Shown: in pieces, positions 35,064 through 47,061 of the stretch | Layout of the letters: every line of letters starts with the position of its first letter | Position numbering within the stretch: position 1 is the first letter of the stretch | Assembly: GCA_037043015.1 (NCBI GenBank) | Contig: CM073324.1 | Coordinates: forward strand, 16,086,597 to 16,150,596 | Source of the DNA: Bryum argenteum | Taxonomy: Eukaryota; Streptophyta; Bryopsida; Bryales; Bryaceae | Length of the DNA stretch: 64,000 nt | Direction of reading: 5' to 3' | Notes under the pieces: model-generated | What the model saw: only the letters and a program-made list of their open reading frames with translations | Database searches by the model: none | What the model was told of the DNA's origin: nothing | Made by a program: the position numbers and the translations under genes

Positions 35064-38000
35064 CTGCCCTCTTACTTGCTGTGGGAACTTCAAGATTCCC
35101 ATTATTACAGAGAAACTTTACCTTACGTATGTAGATTCAAGCTGATGCATGCGTTTGAGCTATGCATTGCAGTTCACCCATACTGTACATTAGTCGCTTA
35201 TGACTAATAACAAACATGTTCAATTCGATTGACATTCTTTATATCATCCTTTGCAGCTATCTCGATTGTGTCACTTTCAGCTCCAGTTTTGAAATTGTTC
35301 GTTGTACTGCTGTATGATAATTAATTGGTTTCCTTCTTTTTTAGCCGTTGAAGTAATGCTCAATATCTTAGTTTTGAGTCTTTGTCTAAAGTGCTCAGCA
35401 TTGGTATGCGCACATCTGGATGACAACAGCTTGCGAGCGGCTTTTTGTAGGGGTTCGTTTCCGTCTGAAAGCATGATGCAAGTCAATGCTTATTTTCTTA
35501 TGCACATGTACAGACGCTCTCACCGAACATCCAACAGTGTGTCAGAATCTTAGAGTGCACTGTGGATTACGTCAATATGGACGTTGCATCGCATTTAGGA
35601 CTTAAATATAGCTAGTAGGTCATATTGTTATGTATCAAATTGCCATTGTTTAGCTCTTGGGTCAAGTAACGGGTCCTTCATTCCTTCCATGCTTCTGAGG
35701 GTGCAAAACAGTCGCCTCTGACACGAATCTGAGAATAGCGGCAGAGCTGGACCATGCTGTTGTGAAACTATTTTTGCAGCAGGTATGACAAGCAGATACA
35801 TCTTTACAGAATGTCAATATTCTTACTTCATGTTCCTATACTGGCGCCGTGTGGACTCATGTAGTTGCAGCCCAACATGGCTATCGATCACTTGGCGCTC
35901 GATGTTTCCTGTCTTTTCCGAAACAACCAATGTACCAATGAGATGTTACATCCGTTTTTCAACGTTTGCATAACCTCTGTTTGCGATGGTAACAGAATCT
36001 GATAATAATAGAGGCGCGGTCGGGATTCAGATGGGCATCTTCGAGGAATGTCAAGTGGAACTGACAGCCAAATGGTATGGCATTCAGGTGCGCAGCAAAT
36101 CTGACAGGGCTCATAACTTACGTGGTGGGGAATTATTCTGGATGCAGGTAGGGGTGCAATTTATTTACCACGCACGTCCACGCTGAATGGGATTTGGCAG
36201 GCGAGAGAGTATGTGAGAGTATGTGAGCATGCACGAATGATTCCGAGTGGACAACGTGAAAGTGAGTGCACCTGGGCAAGCATTAACATACCAATCTGAG
36301 CACAAGCGGAAGCTTCCGCATTGCACGTAGTGTCCCTAGTGCGGGCTTTATTAAGTGCTCCACTTCCTTCAACGCAGGATGTGGTGTGTATTTATGGACC
36401 TCGCTTTCGAATTCAGACAACCTCCCCCAATTCCATGCCCTTCAATATTCCCTCCACTCCCACTGTAGGAGTGCGGTCTTGTTTTTTCCTTATTTCTATT
36501 TCCCCCCCCTCTGACTCACCAAAGCATTAAACAATTGCCCAGGTACGTGGGGCTGGAGTTATTATCGACAGACCAGTGGGTGCGTTACCTCTATGCCTCG
36601 TGGGAGAATAATAACTCCTCTCACAAAATCATTTAACAAAGCTCACCGGATTGCATCGACAAATCTCCTTCATGCACAACTAACTGGAGCAGAAGGTACA
36701 CATCGTTTTCCTGCAGGAACTCGAAAAAACTCTCGCTCACGTCTTGAAGCAGCTCAAATCAGTGAAAATTTTAAATTTTTATTGAACCGTGCAATCATCG
36801 AAATGCTCCCTCGCGAGCCATTTGCATGGATTCTGTGTACCCGAATTGCGTTATTATTTAAGCGTTCGTAGCGGGTACGATTCGAGAGTGTAATTGAGCT
36901 GCTGCTAGAGTGACAGGCATATGATAATATTAACAATAAGGCGGGGGCGGGGGGGATGGATTCGAGACATGGGGATGCTTGCGCGATGGGTTGCAAGCGC
37001 TCGGCACTGTACGAGCAAGCGGAGGGAAGCATAAGTTATTGAGAGGCAAGAGAGGGAGGGAAGGGAAGGGGGGTTCACGACTCACGACTGAGCGGTGCTT
37101 TATTAAGATGGGATCTGATCCAGTTTCGATCTTTGGGGCGAAAGTTCTGACAGCGGCACTGACACATTGAGACCGCCAGGTAAGCCATCTTAAAATGTAA
37201 ACAGGGGAAGAGCAAGAGTGCAAGACTGTAGCAAGCGAATTAAGCTAAGCATCTGGAACAGAAAAAGAAAGTAGGGATCCGCCCGGCGATGTCCCTAAAA
37301 TGCAGGCACTGTGGCGCTCACGAGCCATTAGCGGAGCGGAGCGAGTAAGTACCGTAAGTAAGAAATAAATAAATGGCTAGTAAGTACAGTAAGTAAGTAA
37401 GTAAGATGCCGTTCACGAGTGAAAACGTGCACACTCGTTGTTCGGTAGTCTAGCCAGCCTGGGCCTCGATAAATGCTGCTGCTGTTGGCTCCAAGTAAAG
37501 CTAGATCTGTATTGTACCCGGCACTACCAGCACTGTGATGATGATGATGGCATGGCCCCATGTTTGCACACTCCAGGATTAGGGCGTCCATTTGGCACTG
37601 CCACTAGGTACACCTCCTCGTTGCACGATTGCGGATGCAGGACGCTTTTATTGCAACGTATTTGAATCACCGTTACCACGGGATCCGGACCAGACCTCCC
37701 CTGCGAGCCCTCCGTGCCATAAGTAGCTGCATATCCCGCCTCCTTACGGCACTTGTATCACCGCCTCCTCTCGCTCTCTCCTCCCCCACCTTCTCTTTCT
37801 CATAGCCCTCACCAACCGTTACCCATGTTCCAGTGCTAGTGACTGAGTGTCGGTTTTCTCATAGTTTTTGCGTACCATCGAAAGTCGATAGGGTTTTGAT
37901 ACTGGAAGGTCATGAATCGCGAATGGAAGCTTGAGGTTTCTCGCGGTCTTGCGCTTGAGGATTTCTCAGGTCCGCGACCCACTGATTAGGCGCTTGATGT

Positions 38001-40972
38001 TTGCGATTGAGGATTTGTCAGGTCCGTGGCTCACTGATAGGGACCGAGATTGAGGGATGATTCGAAGTCAAGGTCTGTGTCTCACTGACATCTTGGAGTA
38101 CTGCATCTTCATATCTGCGCGCGTCGGAGCGTCACCCCAGTTGCTTGAATACATGCAGTTGAAAGGTCTTGGGTGATGTGAGAACGCCGCAGGTGAAGAT
38201 GCAGCACTACAAGAAGTGCGTGAGTTACGGACTCTTGGGAACGGAATTCGATCAGTGAGTGATCGACAACGTACTCACTACAGCAATTCTGCTACGATCG
38301 TGCGGAGGAACTCGTCAGTGACGTAATTCCTTTTCATTGCGGCGCCTTCGAGGCTACAATTCCCATGCCGGGATTCCTTCTGCCTAGTTTAGAGTTATAT
38401 TACTCCGAAAGCTATGCTATCTTCTCCTCGAAATGTGACAACTGACAGTAGGTGAAAACATCGACACTGTTGCCTGTGTTAACGTGGCAGGTGCGAGGGG
38501 TTCCCGACATCCAGGACACGCTATCCGTAAGATGACCAGTCGGAGCAAGGAATCTCCTGAACTACGCTCACACATATTGCTTGTTAACTGATCAACGACC
38601 TTAGTTTTACACTCTGTCGGCTAGCATCCTTGCACTCGGTAAGATGAGGGAATCTCATATTGCTTGTTATTATACTCTATTAAAGTTGTTAGGTTATTCG
38701 GCTGTTCGATCACTGACTGACTGCTGGTTCATGTACCTCGCTACAAGTTGCGATCTTTCCGAGCTGGGCTCCGGAGGCTGCGGGTACTTTTTCAAGTTAC
38801 TTACATGCATTTAACTGACCGGAATTCGATCTTCATACAGTACACACAAGACTACTGTCGAAGTGTATTGTCTATTAATTGTAGTAATTCATTTGGGGAA
38901 CCTACCACTTGGAAGGCAATGATTGACGGGGCATTCGAGAAGCGCAAGTCAGACATTCACCTGGACTACTTTGTGTACGAACGAACTAACGTACTAACTT
39001 TGAGCCGCTCTGGCCAAGTTGGTGTTTGGATTTCTCGGTCACCAGTTTCGTTGACTCGCAAATGAAATGGAGAGGTTCTCTGCGGAATGATCGGCTTGAC
39101 ATAGAAAAAGTGGAGCCTGCCTGTTTTTGGGGAGCTGTGTTTTCTGCGTCGGCTATTTATCTGCCAGCACCCCTGCTCATGTTGTCGTGCAGCATCTCTC
39201 CAGAAATCGGCTCATGTTGGCTCGTACCGTCGAAGTAAAATAAAAGCTGCTCGCGGTAATCCCATAGGGCATTGCACAGTCCGATCACTGTACTGTACAT
39301 TCTTCTTGCAATGAACTGTTTTATCAACTTCCGTTTACGTCAAAGACAAAAAGCTTGCGGTATTCCAAGCATGCAATTCCACGCATGTGCAAGCACATTC
39401 GATAGCAACACTTTATGCGCTGAAAAAGATGTTGTACATCTCTCAAACTGTTCATGTGTGTTGTACAGTATCAAGCAGTACGAAAAGGCATATTAACAAG
39501 AAAGGATACCTCTACCTCGAACTGATATCCGATGCCAAGAATATCTCGATCTTACAACTGGTTGTGTGTTTTGAAAACAGTGCTCATTTTCATGGCTTAT
39601 AAATTGCGTGATAAGTACTTTCAAAGTGGAAAAGAACTGGAAGTAGAAAGTTCAGTTATCTAGAAGAACTCCAAGTCATCGAAGATACAGTAGGCGTGAA
39701 TATTGTCTTCATTCAATCTAGCCTACATTCATCTTCGTTTTGTGAATGAGGGATTCTTTAGAAAATAAATGTGATATGTGACATCAACAGCGATATGGAC
39801 TCCTTAAAATCCAACGTGAAAACTTGAATTTGACACTGCTATGTGAGGTTCTAGTATGATCTCTTGAATGATTGTATGTTTGCTTTTGCCATTCAAGTAA
39901 GAAACGAATGCTCAAATGTTGATTTACAAATAACCCTCTTAAAATATCTGAAGAGAGGTCACCCAAAGACAAATGAATAACATACATCAACCAGTAGAAA
40001 GATGAAGAGATCAGGTGTATGTAATCAATTTTGCTACAGATACAAACATACATCAGGTAAGACAAATGCTGCTTTGCCATGAAAGGATGAAAACGCTCCG
40101 TCCACTACTGCGGTGTCCGAACTTCATGAAACAAAAGGACTAAAAAGTCAGGAGTCGGATGCTAAATTAGGCAACTTGTCTTATTTAGGGTTTATCTTGC
40201 TACTGCAACGTATCTTCCCGGAATAGCGAAGTGGCACTGGGGTGTAAAATAGATGCAAAGTAGATGCAGCCAAGCGCAGAATTAGGGCATCAGTCTATTA
40301 CTACAGAAGGACTGAAATGCTAGAGGAGAGCTGAAATGGACTAATCACTTCCGACATCAGCGCCACTCCGCCTTTTTATTCTCCCACTTGAGTCTCCATC
40401 ATTATGATATTGTTCACTTGCTGTCTGTCTGTGAAGAAGGTCAAGCTCTCCTCGATCCCCATATTTTGGCTTGTTATACCGTAATCATGTGTCCATTTCC
40501 TCCACTTTCGGTATCACAATTGGGTTGTTTACACACCCTGTTGAGCCTGCTGGGAGTTTCTATTTCCACTTTGGAAATGAGACTCCGAATTAGGTGGCTG
40601 GCAGGTAGCCGAGGTCGTGGTAGCAGCTGCGCAGCAGACCCAGTAGGCTCCGGAAGAATCCAAGAAAAAAACAGGGAAAATCCAAGAAAAAAGCTCCAGT
40701 TTGTAAGTTCCAGTAAGTAATATTCACTTTTCTGCCTGCCGTGCCGGCAGGAAGTGTAAACGAAAGCCGCGGCAGCAGGCTCCGCAGGCTCAGCACAATG
40801 TGTAAACAACACAAATGATCGATGGAAAGTGCCCATTAGCTCCACTTGATTTCTCAAACTACCTGCTGAAATCGATGAAATTTACAAGAAATATTTCTAC
40901 ACTCACTATGAAATGAGGGAATTCGATCGTGGAATGGTTTCAAAAAACCAGTTGGAAACTCAAAGGATATTT
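35064..40972. other. Gene-free stretch downstream of Mago
   Basis: Nearly 6 kb without a recognisable protein. Composition is more balanced than in the AT-rich gaps. A stretch near 37860-38100 contains two similar phrases (GAGGATTTCTCAGGTCCGCG and GAGGATTTGTCAGGTCCGTG), a small diverged duplication. Non-coding transcripts are possible but nothing in the sequence proves one. No tRNA-like or snoRNA-like structure was noticed. Confidence 0.45.
37325..37405. repeat. Simple (GTAA)n-type microsatellite
   Basis: Runs of GTAA and AAAT tetranucleotides, interrupted, for example AGTAAGTAAGTAAGTAAG near 37390-37404. Confidence 0.85.
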
Positions 40973-41189
40973 CACTACACTAAATAGGTAGATTAGTGTT
41001 AAATACACTAGTTCATATAAACATGTTATAAGTTTTTACTTTTGGTCAATATTTTTACCCTCTACATCTGTCAAGATGGTGATCCTTCCACAGTATTGGA
41101 ATCAATACTCTTGGTAATTTTTTTCATCAAAAGTAAAAACTTACAAATCTTATAAAATTCTAACACTAATCTACCTATTCAGTGTAGTG
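40973..41189. mobile_element. Foldback MITE with CACTA-like ends
   Basis: The 217-bp element starts CACTACACTAAATAGG and ends with the near reverse complement CCTATTCAGTGTAGTG. The arms (about 85 bases each, 40973-41057 and 41104-41189) pair over most of their length, including the AAGTTTTTACTTTTG segment. The CACTA start recalls CACTA/En-Spm termini, but the flanking 3-bp are not an evident duplication, so the family is uncertain. No coding capacity. Confidence 0.7.
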
Positions 41190-43014
41190 CATATGTGGTT
41201 CGAGTACACCGGAAGTGGCTTTAAAGACCAAGCCACTGACCTTTATGCACTAGTGTTAGCCAATATGAATGAAATTCTTTCCCAATTCGTGTTGTACTAT
41301 TTATTTTAAGAGTTCAATCATTTATTTTTTTTCATCTTCAACTTTGGTTGAGGAGTAAAGAGTGATTTTTATACTTTTCCTTTGAAAACACTAGAGTAGA
41401 AAAGCTCAAGGCATGGGTGTGTTTATAGGTACCACCACTCGTTTAAGGAATTGATTGAGGAAGGTTCAAATTGTGTGCACATGTCTCGCGAAGAACATTT
41501 GGTAGACGTGCGAAACTGCTTAAATTCCACTAACACCCGCAATCTTGGTGTGTGCACAATAGCTCTGTGCATCATTCGCTTCTTTGTGTATAGCTTCTTC
41601 ATGTCATTATCTCAAACTAGATCTATCTACTGGCTTCGAAAGTGATTGCACATAGCTACATTTGTTACGGAAATAAGTGGGCTTGAAAAATAATGCGTCC
41701 ACGGACAGAATCAAGAAAAATACCCACCACTACTATCCACTGAAACTTGCCTGCAGGGTCATTAATTCATTAGAGGCTTGGAGTCTTCGGGGAGTTCCAG
41801 CCTGGGGGGCAAGGGGCCTGCACGGCTTGGAGGGATTTATCCCATAGTGTTTGGAGTCGCTTCCTCTCCCTAAAAAGTATAAGAGGGTTGGGGGCAGGGT
41901 CGGACGGAATGATATCTTAATTTTGAATGCACCCCAGGTCCATGTGGCAAAACAGGCCCCCACAAGCTTCATCTTGTTAATTAATTAATTCAAAAGTATA
42001 GCCAGTGACTATACACCTTAAGTGCCTATTACTATACTATACACAATACGGTTTAATTGATGAATGACTATGCTATTAGGTTGTTAGGAGATGATAGAAC
42101 AAGGAACCAGAAATCTTTTTATATTCAACCAACAAATTCTCCTCGTTCATGCCATAGTCGGCTAGAAAAGTGTTCAATTTGAGCATTTTTTAGCCCGACA
42201 TCAATTGAAATCACCAAATTTATTAAAGAGGTAATAGTGGGTAAATGTGAAATATAGGTGCGAGAACAATGTTGAAATATTTGACATTTGGCGACAACTT
42301 TCAACTTGTAATTAACATGAAGAGAATATGCTATTCTAAGTCATATTTTTGATGCAAGTATATAGTCAATGAGTGATATTGTGTTGTGTGGTACAATCAT
42401 TGGCGCTCATAAATTTAGATTGGTTTACTTTGGCACCTTGTTAATTCTACAAATAATGGATTATGTAAAAGTACCTGAGAACAATTTACTCAATTACTAT
42501 TGTATCCCATATATACTTTCTAGGTGTAAAATTACCAAGTAATTTGAGATTTACTAAAGCCTATCGTTCACACAACATCTCTACGTGCAAGTTATTACTA
42601 CCAAGAAAATGTTATGTGTAGGTAGATAAAATCCTCAACACATCCATCTAAGAATCTTGAAATAGTGCAAGGTCACGCTAACTTTGACAAAGATGTCATT
42701 GTACTAGATAGGGACAATTTGCATAAGAAGTTATTCTTGAGCGAGCCTCGAGGGTGAGACCTATGACAACAAACAATGTGGAATCTTTTGCACTCGACTT
42801 GTTCTCAAGCGTTGAATGCACCTATGGCAGATTTGTGCATGGTTTTGGAACTAGTTACCAACCTTCTTAGCGTTAATTTTTTTGAAAATTGATGAAACTG
42901 CCGGTTAGAGGCGAAATCGGCACCACATACCAATTTTGAGATTTTAATATGTACCTGAATCAGATTTAGGTGCATTCAACACATGCAAAAGACCATTGTT
43001 TATTTGTAGGAGAA
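41190..43014. other. Gene-free stretch
   Basis: AT-rich with no recognisable protein. A short GC-richer patch at about 41740-41960 has no assignable content. Confidence 0.45.
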
Positions 43015-43345
43015 ATTTGATCTACAACATCTTTTGGACTTCTAAGGCATCATGAATAGTGCACTTTTTGAACTTGAGCATCATAAATGAACCAATCAAT
43101 GATGAGCTTGCAACCTCCTACAAGGTTATATACAACCCTAACCTACCTACCACAATCCATTCAAAGCACAAAATCACTCATACAAAATGCGATGTGAAGT
43201 GAAAAATTTCAATGCATCACAAGAAGGTGACCAGTTTGACATCAAAATATAAGTGAAAAGGTGAGTACAGTAAGATCTACAAAGCAAATTTTGTTGAAAA
43301 AAATAAAAATAAAAAAATCCTCGGGCTTGCTTGGGCGTTCAAGGG
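43015..43345 (-). mobile_element. 362-bp TTAA MITE family, truncated inverted copy (A)
   Basis: On the minus strand this copy begins CCCTTGAACGCCCAAGC and follows copies B and C for about 330 bases before diverging near 43015. It lacks the far terminal repeat and the flanking TTAA. It is inverted relative to copy B, which starts 112 bases away. Confidence 0.75.
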
Positions 43346-43456
43346 CCCAAGAAACGTTACATTCAAAGGGGCAGATCCGGTTGGCGGCTGGAACTGGCCT
43401 TCATCCGGCTCACCTTCCGGCCAGCCCAAGTGGATGCAAAAGCCGACCTAAATTAA

Positions 43457-43818
43457 CCCTTAAACGCCCAAGCAAGCCCAAGGGGCATGATCCCAACAGA
43501 ATCTTCCGTGTAGCTCTCACTGTACTCAACATTTCACTTATATTTTGATGTCAAACTAGTCACCTTCTTCCGATGCATTCAAAAAGTGAAATTTCACAAT
43601 TCAAATCACAATTTGTATGAATGATCTTGTGGTTTGAAAGGATTGTGGTAGGTAGGTTGGGGTGGTACATAACCTTGTAGGAGGTTGCAAGCTCATCATT
43701 GATTGGTCTATTCATGATGCCCAAGTTTTAAAAGTGCACTATTCATGATGCCCAAGTCCAAAAGATGCTGTGATCCAATTTTGGGCTGCCCGTTTCAGAC
43801 CCCATGGGCGTTTAAGGG
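43457..43818 (+). mobile_element. 362-bp TTAA MITE family, complete copy (B)
   Basis: Exactly 362 bp, beginning CCCTTAAACGCCCA and ending with the perfect reverse complement. TTAA flanks both ends (43453-43456 and 43819-43822). No coding capacity. The TTAA duplication and CCC ends resemble piggyBac-type elements. The terminal repeat itself contains a TTAA, making the element a target for its own kind. Confidence 0.88.
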
Positions 43819-44207
43819 TTAAGTTATCATAAGTGAAGTCCCAAATTCGCTCAACGAATATGAATAAAGAGTGAGCATGAAAGGGGGCTCACTATGAAAG
43901 GTGAGAATGAAATTGTTGTGGAAAGTTATCAATTCCTGTGGCAGCCCTGAAAGTGGGAAAGGCATGTACCACTCTTTTTGGGCCTGTGCTATTGAGACAA
44001 AGGCGAAATCCCTTATGCCACACCAGTTTGGATTTCTCCTTTACAATTGATTTGCCTTCCACCTCCTCTTTCAGTCTCCTTTTATGTCTCACCAACAAAC
44101 ATTCTCACGGAATTAGAAAAATATAATAGAACAATTCATCAATCAATTCATTCTTTTCTATTTCTTGTGTGGCATGCAATAGCCACGGCTTCATTGGTTT
44201 CGCTTAA

Positions 44208-44833
44208 CCCTTAAACGCCCAAGCAAGCCCGAGGGGCATGATTCCAACAAAATCTTCCCTGTAGCTCTCACTGTACTCAACATTTCACTTATATTTTGAT
44301 GTCAAACTAGTCACCTTCTTCTGATGCATTCAAAAAGTGAAATTACATAATTCAAATCACAATTTGTATGAATGATTTTGTGCTTTGAAAGGATTGTGGT
44401 AGGTAGGTTGGGGTTGTACATAACCTTGTAGGAGGTTGCAAGCTCATCATTGATTGGTTCATTCATGATGCCCAAGTTCAAAAAGTGCACTATTCATGAT
44501 GCCCAAGTCCAAAAGATGTTGTGATCCAATTTTGGGCTGCCCGTTTCAGACCCCATGGGCGTTTAACCCCTAACTCTCCTTAAAACCCGAAACGGGTTTT
44601 GGAGGTTCTCGCAGGAGAAAAACTCGGCCAACTTTGACCATTATAATCTCAGAAATGAGAAAGAATGAACGGTTCAAATTTGGTATGTGAGAAGAATGTT
44701 AAGTGAACTTTGAGATCTTACGGTTGAATCCTTCAAATAATGCTTAGATTGAGAATTTTTGAACTTAATCTAAGGGAAGGTCAAATTTTGTGACTTAGAC
44801 CGTTTTGCAACAAGGAGATTTAGGGGTTAAGGG
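44208..44833 (+). mobile_element. 362-bp TTAA MITE family, copy C split by a nested MITE
   Basis: Copy C starts CCCTTAAACGCCCA at 44208 after TTAA (44204-44207) and matches copy B closely. Its right terminal repeat is interrupted after the internal TTAA (44563-44566) by a 260-bp element (44567-44826). After that element come a second TTAA, the missing GGG (44831-44833) and copy C's own flanking TTAA (44834-44837). Subtracting the insert and one TTAA leaves 362 bp, the same as copy B. Confidence 0.88.
44567..44826 (+). mobile_element. 260-bp TTAA MITE, copy D1 nested in copy C
   Basis: 260 bp, starting CCCCTAACTCTCC and ending GGAGATTTAGGGG, with TTAA on both sides (44563-44566, 44827-44830). 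It shares body text with D2, including CCAACTTTGACCATTATA and TACGGTTGAATC. Non-coding. Confidence 0.87.
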
Positions 44834-44837
44834 TTAA

Positions 44838-45097
44838 CCCCTAAAGGTCCAAGAAAGCGGAAATTGATTTTCGGAATTTCCGCAGGGAGAAAATTCAGCC
44901 AACTTTGACCATTATATTCTCAAAATTGGAGAAAAATTAACGGTTCAAATTTGACATTCGAGAAAAGGGTCAAGTTAACTTCAAGATCCTACGGTTGAAT
45001 CTTCTAATCAATGCTTAGATTGGGTTTCTTTGCACCTGAAGTAGTAGAAGGTTCTTTTTGATAATTTAAACAATTTTGTATCAAGGACCTTTAGGGC
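44838..45097 (+). mobile_element. 260-bp TTAA MITE, copy D2
   Basis: 260 bp, starting CCCCTAAAGGTCC and ending GGACCTTTAGGGC. TTAA flanks both sides (44834-44837 and 45098-45101); the left one is also the right target duplication of copy C. Body similar to D1. Non-coding. Confidence 0.87.
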
Positions 45098-45101
45098 TTA
45101 A

Positions 45102-45882
45102 TCATAATGAGGTTTAGGATTAGAAAGTGAAGGAATGGAATTTCTTTTTGTATGCTAATCGTGTAGATACTGTAACTAGAAAAAGGAAATTAAGGAAAGG
45201 AATTTGGTGGTGGGTTTTAAAAGAAAGGTTGACCTCAATTTTATAGCAAAGTTTTCTTTTGTAATGAGGCCTAATGACAAAAGCCAAATAGTGGAATCTG
45301 TAGAAGAACAATTGATCCTTTGAAGAATTACAAACAACAAAGGTGTATTTTGTCAACATGAATATTTCAATCCTCTCAAGGGTGTAGAGACTAAAGTGAA
45401 TAACAATCAAATAGATTATTAGAAACTTGGTTACTTGATTTTCATCATTTAGGGGAACCAAGGATGTCAAAAGTGGTTTAATATGTTGTTTCACGCAGCT
45501 TAGATGAAGGTGTTAAAATTAATATTTTTGCATGAGATTTTTACAGAATGCTCCTTATACTCTCATGTGTGCACAAGAATTTGCAAAGGCGTATTTCAAA
45601 TTAAGAATTATTTAACGCAGATTTTAGTTTTCCAGTAAAGTGGGGTTGGGGCAGATTTGAATTTAGTTTATTTATAGTTTTTTATTTGAAAATCAGTTCA
45701 TAACTAGATCACTACTTTAATTCCAAAGTTCCCCAAGCCAAAATGTTTACCAAATCTAAAAGGGCACCCTCCCAAATTTAAAAAAAACAAGCATCAAAAT
45801 GTTGCAAAAAACCTTTTGCATCAACTTTGGACTTATGATCTCACAAATGGTAAAGACCCAACGTTTGTTGAACATGGTGTTA
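45102..45882. other. Gene-free AT-rich stretch
   Basis: A 124-codon frame at 45120-45494 (-) shows no domain and is in AT-rich DNA, so I do not call it a gene. Nothing else is recognisable. Confidence 0.45.
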
Positions 45883-46391
45883 GGGTCGCTTTACACTATG
45901 GACCATGAAGATTGACTATGGACTTCTAAAATCTGTGATTGAAGAGTAAAGTGCTCTTGGTCCAATTTCGCTCTACACTACCTTGAAAAAAGGAGAATGA
46001 CCACTAACTTTGAGGTCCCCAAAGTATGCTAAATTTTTCATAGCAGATCATAATGTTTTCATGGTCTCCTAAAAGCAAATGCCTCGACTCAACTACAATC
46101 AAGGAGACCATGAGGCTCAAAAATCATTGATTGGCTAGAGTTCAATATTTAAGAAGAAAGGAGAAAAAAAGGGGAGGGTAGAAGAGAGAATGATGAGGAT
46201 TTATATTAGAAAATTGAGCTTAAAACTGTCCTAGACTAAATCCACTTTAGACTATAAGATTGACCAAGCCACTCAGTAATCCATTTTTGATTTTATCATA
46301 ATCACAGCTCTTGGTCAAGAGCCATGACCATGAAAATGATAATAATTTTCTTGGTCATGGCTCTTGGTCCATTGATAGTGTAAAGGGACCC
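45883..46391. mobile_element. Tourist-like (PIF/Harbinger) MITE, 509 bp
   Basis: Starts GGGTCGCTTTACACTAT and ends ATAGTGTAAAGGGACCC, an inverted repeat with one mismatch in the first 17 bases. A TTA trinucleotide flanks both ends (45880-45882, 46392-46394), the target duplication typical of PIF/Harbinger elements. The interior is non-coding and includes further inverted segments built from TTGGTCATGG-type text. Confidence 0.82.
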
Positions 46392-46666
46392 TTAGTACAG
46401 TGTTAAGGGGGTTTTCTATAAAACAATCTTAACGAGAGAAGGGTTGAGAGTTCTAGTCGAATGTAGAACCACACACACATTATAGAAAGGTATAATAATT
46501 AGATTTACTTTCCGACACCGTTCAACTAGAGCTAATCTAACTTGCATTACATCCAGGGAGGAGATCCAACAATCATTCAACTATACAATGTTACTTGAGT
46601 TTATGCACAAAAACTATTGTAGTTCCATGTACCTTGTTGTGTAGAAGATCCAGTTGCACAAGCTTA

Positions 46667-47061
46667 GGGCATGCCCACCCATAGGGCGCCCTGAACTGAA
46701 TCCAGCAACTGAATTCATGAAATCCATCACCCTGAATAGTGAGGGCGGAGGAGGAGCCCCACCCATGAACACGAACAGCTTGACGGTAGCCAAATTCCGT
46801 GTCACCATCGGCGAATCCCGTGTCAGCCTCGGCGATGAGGGGCGCCACAAAGTCAGCACCTTGACAAACGGATTTGTCTCATTCGGTGTCTCATTCGGAG
46901 TTCACGCCCACCCACTTCCCTGCAAAACGCCTCCCTTTTGCAGGTCAACCTGAAAAAAACGGATGTAGAGTAGTTCAGGGCATCCGTTTTGCCGGTTCCA
47001 CCTCATGTGAACTACTCTACATCCATTTTTCAGTTCAGTTCAGGAGTGGGTGGGAATGCTC
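46667..47061. mobile_element. Tourist-like (PIF/Harbinger) MITE, 395 bp
   Basis: Starts GGGCATGCCCACCCA and ends TGGGTGGGAATGCTC; the two ends pair with two mismatches over 15 bases. TTA flanks both ends (46664-46666, 47062-47064). A subterminal inverted repeat (CCTGAACTGAA near the left, its complement near the right) extends the pairing. Inside the right half, GGATGTAGAGTAGTTC and its complement form a second hairpin at about 46960-47025. Short open frames inside are chance frames in GC-richer MITE sequence. Confidence 0.87.

Noticed and set aside
38748-39065. 105-codon plus-strand frame
   Set aside because: No recognisable motif, no splice-consistent partner exon; likely chance.
41190-41210. 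GGTTCGAGT text resembling a tRNA T-arm
   Set aside because: No acceptor stem, D-arm or anticodon arm can be built around it.
46591-46953. Open frames of 81-99 codons on both strands
   Set aside because: They lie largely within the Tourist-like MITE at 46667-47061 and arise from its higher GC content.
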